Below, in pieces: positions 21,088 to 30,600 of a DNA stretch of 64,000 nucleotides. The stretch comes from Haematococcus lacustris. Lineage: Eukaryota; Chlorophyta; Chlorophyceae; Chlamydomonadales; Haematococcaceae. The stretch's first letter is position 1. Every line of letters starts with the position of its first letter. The translations under genes and the position numbers were made by a program. The notes under the pieces are model-generated. The model saw nothing but the letters and a program-made list of their open reading frames with translations, was not told the DNA's origin and ran no database searches. The stretch lies in the NCBI GenBank assembly GCA_030144725.1, contig JASKMD010000001.1, forward strand, positions 2,090,721-2,154,720. Reading direction: 5' to 3'.

Positions 21088-21745
21088 GTCCCAACATGGG
21101 GTTGGTAATCTTCATGCAAGTACTCTCTACAAAGTGCACCGTTTTCGATAGCTTTTAATGCATTGGCAACTGCGCAACTATGCTCGTATCCTGGCAAGCG
21201 GCGCGTTAATCGTTGCATCAGAGTCCATGCCGGCGCAAGCGATCGCGGACACACCTCAGCTGCTTATCACCGATTGGTTTAGTGGTGAGTAGTGGCACCA
21301 ATGAGGGAACTCCGCCTGGAATCCAGCCGGAAGTACAATCGCATTTCAGCCCGCCAGGCTCGCTCCGCGAGCCTTTTGTGGGTCCAGGCGGTGTTGGAGG
21401 GCCATCGTTGGACATGTTATGTATCGACATTGCTGCAAACGCGGGAAATGTGCGTCTCTCTCTCGCCAGTCACACAGGAAGAGGGACCCTCATCCTCTAC
21501 TTGGCATGTTGTGAGCTGACCACTGTGACCTTTCAGACTGTCGATACATAACTCTGTTCCTTATTCAACGTCACAAATGCTGCTGGAGAAGAAAGCATGA
21601 ATTAGTTGATCAGGCCTGCTCGAAATGACATTGGCGTGACCCGACTTTGCCTTGCAGGAATGATTAGCCCATCCGACCCTGCCCCTTGCAGCCCCCCCTC
21701 CTCCCCAGCCCCCCCCTGGCAGCAGCTGGCAGCTGGTGCTGGTAA
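21088..21745 (+). repeat. Dispersed repeat, copy 1 of an inverted pair
   Basis: Low-copy-looking sequence (CCCAACATGGGGTTGGTAAT onward) that recurs in reverse orientation at 39385-40310. Similarity is patchy at roughly three quarters identity over about 580 bp, with conserved landmarks GGCAAGCGGCGCGTTAATC, GTGACCCGACT and GGCAGCAGCTGGCAGCTGGT. An open frame starting HQSPCRRKR can be read in both copies, but a second frame is also preserved. No terminal repeats were found. The rest of 20805-22074 holds no other gene, only the RPS16 poly(A) signals. Confidence 0.75.
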
Positions 21746-21874
21746 ACGTGTACACACCATGCAGCATGGTTCGCATGCCGCTGCCACAAGCTGCCAGGTT
21801 AGTCTTTACCGTTACATGGACCCTTGTCAGCTTGTAAGGCAAATCAACGCCCATTCACTGCCCACAAGCAGCTC

Positions 21875-21879
21875 TTACA
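21875..21879 (-). terminator. TGTAA poly(A) signal for RPS16
   Basis: TGTAA on the minus strand, 196 bp downstream of the RPS16 stop; a second one lies at 21812-21816. TGTAA is the standard chlorophycean polyadenylation signal. Confidence 0.6.
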
Positions 21880-22074
21880 TGAGAAAGACAATCTCACCAC
21901 ACCACCAGTAGCATTGCACCATGCAAACTGCTTAGGCGCGGACCAGCCTGCATAGTGATGGCTAATGGTCCAACCTCGGCTGCAACCTGCTGTGCACCAT
22001 GAAACCGCCCACTGAGTGAGGCATGGCATGTTCTGCTGACAAGGCAGCTGCATGGCACACAGAAGCTGGCATGC

Positions 22075-23254
22075 TCAACGGTAGGACTTCTGGAAGCGAG
22101 CGCGTGCTCCACGACCACCGAACCTGCACAGGCAGCATGTCACACATGCTCGATTATGACCTCAGCCTTCCCTGCACATGTGGTCCTGAACATGCTGGAC
22201 AAGCGCCTTGCATCCTTGGAGCTTGATGCCCGCATGGTGCTAAAAGTATCCTTGGAAGCAACCGACCATCGCCGCAACTTGTGACACTCAGCCAGGATAC
22301 AGCCCATCCATGCCCCACTCACTTCTTGGGCTCCATGCGGCGTGGGTCTGCCACAAGCAGGGTCCTGTCATATGTCAGCAGAGCCTCCTTGATCTGCTGC
22401 TTACTCTGTTCGTCCACATCTGCACAAGCTCATTGTAATGGCTGGGTGACAGCCGTGCAGCACACTGCGGTATCCACCCCATTGCTTTGTCGGCTGGCTG
22501 CATCAGCTCATGCCTGCACTGCCACGCTCTGTTTGGGTGCCTGTGATCATTTACTCACATTTCTGGTAGTAAGCAATCACCGCCTTTGCCAGAGCCTGGC
22601 GGATGGCTGCAGGGTGCACGGCAGGCATCCTCCAGTCAACCTCAGTGCACCAAGACTGCTGCTGCTGCTTGGCCCAGCTCCTCTTCTCCTCACCGTAGAT
22701 TTGAGCAACATGGCCACCACCCCTGACCCGCAGTCGGATGTCCAAGTTCTTCATCCGCTCACGGCCAATGATCAGCACAGGCTCGAAGGCCTTGTAGCGC
22801 AGGATCTCAGGCTTGACTAGCTCCAGTGGCGAGCCTGCCGTGCAGCACCGAATCAAGGGCTCGCTGCATTTTGGACCCCTCGCCGGCTGCCGGACAAGTT
22901 GGGGATCGCTTGGCTGCCAAAGGCCTTGCTGATACAGAGCCTGTACAGAGCTGTAGTGATACAGCGCTGGAGGCCTGAGTAAATGGGCTACACACCGCGG
23001 CGCCTCACCATTTAGCTTGATGAGCCCGCTGCCACTCTTGCAGTGTGCAATTGCGACTGCGCATTTCTGCAGTCAGCAGCAGGGTAGCCGCTGTGGAATA
23101 CTGCGACACAGTATCTCAGCACACGACCAGCCCACCTTACGGCCAAATGTCTGAACCGACTGAGGCTGCTGCGGTCAAAAACAGCACAGACGGGGTAAGC
23201 GCAAACGTCGGTGGCATGAGCGGCAATGTCGGCGTGGTCCCGCACCTGCGACAT
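22075..23254 (-). CDS. RPS16: 40S ribosomal protein S16 (uS9), complete
   Basis: Small-subunit ribosomal protein of the cytosolic 40S; in the family its C-terminal tail reaches the decoding centre and contacts P-site tRNA. Seven exons with perfectly closing phases: 23246-23254, 23136-23168, 23009-23066, 22694-22834, 22559-22606, 22323-22419, 22075-22123, giving 144 aa (human 146). Conserved blocks: [103 protein letters not shown], and the invariant tail [11 protein letters not shown]. The first coding exon is only nine bases (ATG TCG CAG). Such split 5' coding ends are common in ribosomal protein genes of volvocine algae. It lies tandem with the Fanzor-like and TADA genes on the same strand. 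TGTAA signals follow at 21875 and 21812. Confidence 0.97.
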
Positions 23255-23751
23255 TCTTACGCCGCCGTGTCAGCAAAAGAGGCAGGCAGGTAAAGAAGCC
23301 AGAACTTCTCTGCATGGGCCCGTCACCATAATTTCATATGTCTGCACCCATGATTCTCTATTCTTGAGGAGGGCGGCCAACCGGCTTTGACGCTGGAGGC
23401 TTAGCCTATCACTGCAACAAGTCTCAATCATCCGGTTCCGGAGAGAATGGATAATCACTGTGATAATCGCTGCGTGCCATGTTCAGCCCCCTTGTCCCTC
23501 ACTAGGGCCTCCGTTCGAGCCGGGCCAGTAGTGTCCACTAGCAGCCACTAGCGGGAATACTAGGAACCACTAGTGACCCGACTCTGACGGTGTTAATGGG
23601 ATGTGTGGAGTATACCCGATGCACATGGACATGGTGCATGAGTGCCTACCACCTTCACTATTGCCTGACCGCGAGGGCTATTGTGTGGAGTTGGCATGAA
23701 AAACATGCGCTGGTTGTAAGCTGATAACAGCTCAACAAAGGGGGGCACACA

Positions 23752-25022
23752 TTACTGTGCCACAGCAGGTTGTTGTTGCTGCTGCTGCAGCTGCTGCTCC
23801 TGGGCCTTGGGTGGCTTGTCTCGCAGCCGCTTGTAGCACAGGCCAGGGTACTCCTTGCCCTTAGCTGGCAGAGCTGTCTGCATTGGCCACCAGCACAGCT
23901 CCAGCGGGCGCCACTTGCTCTCCCCAATGCGCTGCATTTTCAGCGCTGCATTGCAGTCCCTATACAGCCACGTGCCTGGCTGTGGCGATGGTTTGGCTTT
24001 GACAGCCTTGCCCTTGGCCTTGCCTTTGCCCTCAGTGGGCTCAGCTGGCGGCTCAGCCTTGGGGTGGGCTGCGGGACTGAGACTCCGGTTCAGAGTCAAG
24101 TCTGACTCGGAGTCAGAGTCGCAGTCCAACTCCATGCTGGCGGGCTGTGCAGGGGCAGGCTGGGCCGGGGCACGCGGGGGAAGTGGGGGTAGGGGGGGTG
24201 CATCAGGGGCTTGGGGGGGCTGCACGGCTGGAGGTGTGGGTGCACAGGCATATCCCGGGGTGGGTAGCAGTGATTCTTTTTTTGCGTAATACGTAACGAT
24301 CGGAACCAAAAGCTTGTTTTCTAGGCCTGGATTTCGTTACCAAACGGACTCTTGCGTCGGCTGGCCTCGGCTGCTTCGTAACCGAAAATGGTCTTTTTGT
24401 GTAAAATAATGATAGAAAATGCCTTTTTGGCATAAGAAAATGCTGCGATGCTTGTTTTTCGTTATCAGTCGGGACCAACTGCGTAACCAGCCATGTGGTG
24501 GTCCAGGACCCTTCGTGACCAGCATCAGCTTGGCTGTTTTGAAAAACGAATCACTGGTGGGTAGCCCACCCGGCACGTACAGTGAAGCGATGATGCGGAG
24601 CTGGGAGTGCACTTCAGCACGCAGCTGGAGGTGCGCCAGTAGCTTGCACTTGGTCTTCTTGCAGCCGTGCAGCACAGCGCCACCCGGGACCTTGATCACC
24701 TGCAGGCAATCACATGCAGCACTTTGACAGGCCGCTTTGACGGGCTACATTGACAGGCCAAGACACAAACAGTGCGGGGACGCAAACAATGCGGGGACAC
24801 ACAAGGCGGGGGCGGCCTTTCACCTGGCGTCTCTTTGTTTCCCAGCCACTCCTGCGTACTCCTTGATGCGAGCGAAACGCCGCGATGGAACCATCAGGAG
24901 CAACGGACAATCACACAGCGCGTAACTCACGTAGCTCACAGTCGGCTAGGGACACGCACCTTTCGATTCCCTTGCCGAGCCCTTCTTTTGCTTGTCGGCA
25001 CCCTCCGCTTCTTCTTACCCAT
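23752..25022 (-). CDS. Fanzor/TnpB-like C-terminal protein (transposon-derived), probably degenerate
   Basis: The 3' exon (stop at 23752, open up to about 24309) ends in a Pro-rich linker, a Lys-rich stretch GKGKAKGKAVKAK, then GTWLYRDCNAALKMQ, RIGESKWRPLELCWWP and PAKGKEYPGLCYKRLRDKPP. The R-D-x-N-A-A signature is where TnpB and Fanzor nucleases carry the third RuvC catalytic Asp. The rest of the RuvC core and the CxxC zinc ribbon are not visible here. Upstream candidate exons: a basic N-terminus MGKKKRRVPTSKRRARQG starting at 25022 with donor AAG/GTGCGT; a piece around 24830-24930 (SRRFARIKEYAGVAGKQR); and one around 24555-24695 (IKVPGGAVLHGCKKTKCK). Their phases did not all close, so the model is approximate or the gene is decayed. 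The same C-terminal block recurs at 50084-50305 and, broken, at 33930-34000. Confidence 0.55.
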
Positions 25023-25374
25023 TACGCGATGTGCATTGAGACGGGCGGTGGCTTTTCCAAGTAACTGAGGTTTCCCAGGAGATTTATGGAGTGATGATCA
25101 TCCCACCATGGTCCGTGCCCACGCCCAGCAGCTAACCTAACAGCTTAATGCCTAAACGGCTAGCAGCCTGGATAGCATTTACTATGCCCTATGCGTTGTT
25201 TTCAGCCCAACAAACACTGGTTTGCAGTACCGCTGTCCGACATCCTGACAGCCTTTCTTTGGGGTGGAAGGATAGTAAGGGCATGGCTTGAGGCTACCCT
25301 CCTCCTCAAATACACGCCCAATGGCGAGGGCGTAGTCCTCTTCATCCCTCCTCCTTTTGCCAGCCACCTCCACA

Positions 25375-27423
25375 TCACATCACATTTTCACTCCTCACTA
25401 CCGGTTCGGTTGAGAGTTGTGCGCCATGAGGGCTACAGCTTGTAGGCGGCGGTTGACACGATGCCAGCAGTGGGCTGGGGCTGGGGCTTGGGGACCGCTG
25501 TGCCTGGAAGAAGCTGCGCAGTAGCTGGCTGGACTCTGCTGCCAGCAAGCCCCTCTGCACGAGTAAGGAAGGGTGAAAGGGGTGAGGGCCCACAGGGCCG
25601 GTCACACTGCCTGCACCCTGACCAGGTGACCCTGCTGTGCAGCCCCAGCCCCAGCACCCGGCCCCTGCCCCTGCACTCCCCCCTTTACACCCTCCACCTG
25701 GCTGCCCCCATGGCTGCATCCCACCACAGCTGCAGCGTGTCAGTGTGCATGTCAAGCCTTGCTCCATGCTTGCATGAGTCACAGCGGCTGTGGCTGGCAG
25801 CTGCTGGGCAGCTGCTGGTCCTGCTTGCTGACCAGCTTGACCAACACGGCCCTGCTGCACAGCAGGGTAGCAAGGTGAGCCACCTGCTGCTGCTACTGTG
25901 GAGGAAGTGCTAGTCAGTGGGAAGGGGGAAGGCAGGGAAGCAAGCCCGGCCACAAGCCCTTGCACTCCCACATGCGGCTGCAGGGCCTCAGGCTGTGGCA
26001 GGTACACCCCGGAAGCTGCCTGGTAGGTGGGGGCGGTGGCAGGAGGCCAGATAGTTGGTTGTGTGAGGGGGTCCAGGGACGGTCCAGGAGTTTGAGGCTT
26101 GGATTGAGGGGAGGGTGGGTGAGTAGAGGGGGCTGGGGTGGGGGGCTGCAGGATGGCCCCTGGGTGCAGGCTGCTGGGGGGTGTGAGCGCCACCCAGCTG
26201 CCGTCAGCACCCAGGCGGGGCTGGCGGGTGGAGTACACCAGGCGCCCCAGCCGGGCCTGCAGGATGGCCCCGGCACCTGGAGCCAGCAGCAGCAGCAGCA
26301 GCGCTGTCGGCCAGCAGCAGGAGCAGCAGCGCTGTCAGACAACAGCAGCAGCAGAAGCAGGAGCCGCAGGAGCAGGAGGCAACAGATGAGCCTGGTGGTA
26401 AGTCAGACAGCTGAGCGAGCAGGCAGCAGGGTCAGGCCGTGGGTCAGGCCACAAGGTAGTCGCGTCAAAAGGCATCCAGCCGGGGGTTCTGTGTAAAACA
26501 GCAGCAGGGGTGTGTGGGTGCAGCAGCAGCAGTGTGAATGATGCCAACAGTCATGCATGTACATGCTGGAGCACGCATGTGGGCATGGGCATAGGTACGA
26601 CTATGAGGGAGCTGCTTTTCTCACACATGGGACATGGCTCCAGGCTGGAGTACATGATGCTGCCCAGCAGGCGGCGCGCCCCATGCTCCCTGGCCGCTGC
26701 CTGGATGGCCAACAGCTCAGCGTGTGCCACTGGACTGTCGGTTGCCCTGGACTGGTTGTGGGTGGTAGCCAGAATTGTCACCCCATCACAGGCCACCAGC
26801 ACAACGCCCACTGGCACTTCACCCTTCATTGCTGCCTGGCGTGCTTGGGCAACCGCCATGCGCATGAAGCGCAGGTCGGAGAGGTGCTGCTGATCAGTCA
26901 CTACAGGCCCAGTTTGCGGCTGGCCTTGCCGGTCAGGCTGGGGTTGTGGCTGGGCAGGAAGGTCAGGCTGACGATGCTCAGGCACCAGCTGGCAGGGCTG
27001 GAGCATGTGCTTTGAGGGTTGCTGCCACTGTGGGTGGGGGCCAGGAGAGTGAATTGCTTGGGGGGTGCAGAGAGACTGTTCCAGCATCTCCTCTGGCGGG
27101 TGTAAGCACAATGCCAGTGCCCTGTTGTTGCTGGGCGAGAGAGCTGTGCTTGAAAGCTGCTGCTGTGTGTGCGCATGGTCGGGCAGTGTGGCAATGCGCT
27201 CTGCTGCTCCTTTGCACGCGCAACGGGTTAGACGGTGTTTCCCATTGAAAGTACGCCGCAACAGCCTCCTTGGCGCAGACGGTGCCAGGGCCACTTGACG
27301 GCATTCATCTGACTGCACGCGGCAAACAGCTCTGACCGAAGCTGGCAGGTGACATGGCCGCCTTGGACGAGAGGTTGCTAGTGTTTCGCCGATGCTGTGG
27401 CTTGACGCCTTGTGGCGTGCCAT
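25375..27423 (-). CDS. TADA: tRNA(adenine-34) deaminase, plastid TADA type
   Basis: Zinc-dependent deaminase converting A34 to inosine in tRNA-Arg(ACG), needed to read CGN codons in plastids. Two exons, 26625-27423 and 25375-26276, join inside the zinc motif Cys codon (T/GT) and give 566 aa. The deaminase domain starts around residue 188 (RFMRMAVAQARQAAMKGEVP). Active-site residues are visible: H234-A-E236 and the PCPMC motif with C264 and C267, then AGAILQARLGRLVYS and GADGSW. The C-terminal family block is FHPSLLVQRGLLAAESSQLL, as in plant TADA. About 185 residues of low-complexity Pro/Gln/Ala sequence separate GADGSW from this block. The N-terminus (MARHKASSHSIGETLATSR) is Ser/Arg-rich, fitting a transit peptide. 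It is head-to-head with POT1, with 226 bp between the two ATGs. Confidence 0.92.
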
Positions 27424-27649
27424 TGATGAACAGGTTTTCCAGGGCTTGCGAAAGTGAAGATGCACGTGTCATGCAAAAAATATGCCTTATCCGTAAAACT
27501 GAAGTGTCGCCGATGTCTGCATCATGACAACACACACAATGCCCCACTAGCGCCATGCAGGGGTGCAGCATACACCCTTTCGGTCGTGTGTTTAATACGA
27601 ATTGAATGCAACTCCATTACAGTTCACCGTGAGGAGAGCGCGTAACTTC
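27424..27649. promoter_or_regulatory. Shared divergent promoter of TADA and POT1
   Basis: The 226 bp between the two start codons must carry both 5' UTRs and core promoters. It is less GC-rich than flanking coding sequence and has no recognisable TATA box. Confidence 0.5.
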
Positions 27650-30600
27650 ATGTCAGCGAGCAAGTATCAGAAAATTGGCGCAGTGTTGCGACAGCTGCAG
27701 CTGCCGACTGACAAAAGAGAATGCAACGTTTACGTCAGCGTGGTCAGCTGGGATGCACCGAAGAAAACGGCAGGCACAGGTGACTCAAAGGCATGGCCAA
27801 ACGCGCTACTCGTCGTCAATGGAGACAAGTGGCCTTGCTGTACCGTACCTCGCCGTACCTTGCCCCGCCCTGTCTTGCATCACAGACTTCAGTCAGACGC
27901 TGTATGTATGCGACCCCGAGGAGGTACCCAACCTAGGGGACGTGCACCTGATTGTGTTTGCCAGCCACCGAGACCTGTTGCCTAACCCTCAGTAAGCCCA
28001 GCCCTAAATCAATAACCCCAAGCTCAAAGCTATGGACAGAGTCACCACACCCTCATGTCAAGACATCCATGCAAGACATGTCAATAGCTATAGACAGAGC
28101 GCCTGAAAGCTGTACCCACTGCGTCCACATGGGCTATCAGGCCATACTCAATGTGGGGCAGGGGCAGGTTTGCAAGAGCCTGCCTGCCTGGTATGCAGCT
28201 CAGCCCTGGATATCTTGTGCCTACATCGCGCCTCATTAGGCACCTGGAAAGACAAGGCGCAGATCACACTCAAGGTGGCTGCCGTCAAGCTGAAGTGCCA
28301 GCCTCAGTCCCAGCCCCACCCCCAGCCCCAGCCTGCTCTCCATTCACTGCGCTGCTGCCGCTGCTGCTGCCGTCATAGCCCCTGCGCAGCCCTAGTCCCA
28401 TCCCATTACTCTCCCCTGCCGATATGATACAACAGCCTATGCGCCACATGTTTCTGCTGCTGCTGCTGCTGCTGCTGCTGCCACTGTGGCCACTACTGCT
28501 GCCATAGTGACAAGGATGAGCGCACCGCAGCTGCCGTTCACACTATTTGTGCTTCATTACGGTCACCCTCGGTCCCTGTCAGCAGGTCAATGTCAGCACC
28601 AAGCCACGGGTACCCCCAGCCTTCTGGAGCCTCTACCCAGGCCCCCTGCACCCAGAGGGCAAGGCAGGGGGGCCGCAGGCCAATCGCCCATACTCATCCG
28701 CCAGCAACACCTACAGGTGCCTCTCACACTCTTCACTCCTGCCTGCATGGACCGCCAGATTTGCATGGACACCTCATCTGCCTTCCTTGAGTCCGACGTG
28801 AGCCTGTGGCCTGTGACAGCTGCAGCATCACTGTTCAGCACCTGCTGCAACACAACAATCAGCAAATAGTGGCTTCCCTACCAACCACACTTCACCACCA
28901 CAGCCACCGTGTACTGCACGATGTACTGCCTGTTCTGCGCACCTACCTCACTGGACAAGCAGCAGCACATCCACACCCCACCAAGCTGGACTGGGTGCGA
29001 GGTCCAGGCCCAGAAGGGGCACAGAAGGGCTGAGGGGCAGCTGGCCTGAGGCCCGGCATGTGATCAGCCTCACCTTGGCCCCGACTCCCGCAGCGCTCCT
29101 CTGCATCATCATGACCCTCAGCTTCAAGCCTACCACCGCAGCTGCTGGGCATGGTTGTTGCGGTCACCAAGCGCATGTGCAACGGAACAGCAACCAACAG
29201 TCCCATGAGGAGGGGGGTGGTCAGGGTCATGGGTGGTGGATTTGAGGCTTGGCATGTGAGCAGCCTCAGCTCCTCATCTGAACCTCAACCTAGAGCACAG
29301 CCATGTGAGCCTGAACCTAGAGCACAGCCATGTGAGCCTGAACCTAGAGCATGGCCAGGCTGGGCTGAGGCTTGGCATGCTAGCACCCTGGCATGAACCC
29401 TAACCCTGATCGCCACCAGCCCCACCACCTCAGCTGCTCCTCCTCAGGTGTGGACCCAGCTCAGGCCACCTCAGGACGCACAGCTGGTGCAGCACAGCCC
29501 TAATCCTACTGCCTCACTGCCAGGGAGCTCCTGGGCATCAGCGCGGCACAGCAGCGCAGCACAGCCAGGGAGGCGGTGGCCATGACCCCACTGCCGCCTG
29601 CTGCATGCTGCATGCTGCACAGCCCCAGCCAGCCCTGACCCCACCCTCCACCCTGGAGGTCCCCCCAGCTGCTGCCTGCTGCCTGCTGCAGGGTGGCAGA
29701 GGAGGACCTGGCGGAGCTCAGGCGCATGCGCTCAGCCACAGCGCCGGGGCCGCCAGGTGAAGGCCGGGGCCGGCTCCTCACCACACACCTGCTGCCACCT
29801 GTGTACTGACCCCTGCTGACCCCTGCTGACCCCGACCAACCCCTGCTGACCCCTGCTGACCCCGACCAACCCCTGCTGACCCCGACCAACCCCTGCTGAC
29901 CCCGACCAACCCCTGCTGACCCCTGCTGACCAGCCACACATGCTCCAGGCCACACACCTGCTGACTCCTGCTTGCCCCTCCCCCTGCTCTCCCTTCCCCC
30001 TGCTGACCCTGCCCCTGCTGGGCGCTGCTGACCCCCTGCCAACTCCGGCTGACCCTGCTGCCTCTGCCCCTGCCACCCCTCCTGCCCGTGCTGCTGCCTC
30101 CGCCTGCCTGCTGCCCAGCCCCAGGGGCCCTTGGCTGCCCGCCCCCCTGCCCCGCCCCACTGAGCCAGCTGTGTCGGTTGGAGGAGTTGGTGCTGACCCC
30201 CCCTATGCCAGCAGCCCAGAGCACCCCACCCCCCCTGGTGGACCTGTTCTGTAAGGTGGGCTGACTGCTGGTGTGCGGCAGCAGCAGCGGTGCGGCTAGC
30301 AGTAAGAAGGGGGGTTGGGCAGGGGTGGCAGCAGCAGTGGCAACAGCAGCAGTGAGTGCATCACAGGTGGGAGGGCAGCCGGGGGGGCAGGAGGGAGGGC
30401 AGCGGGGAGGGCAAGGGGGAGGGCAAGGGGGAGGCAGTATGTCCAGGAGCAGGGCCTGAAATACAAGAGGGTGCAAGACGCAGGGTTAGAGGCCCTTAGC
30501 TGCAGCCGCTGCCAGCGGGCACTGTTGCTGCCGGCTCTGCCTGTTGCCATTGACAGGTCGTGGCCATTGACAGCCGCAGTCCCGGCCACCTGGTGCTGTT

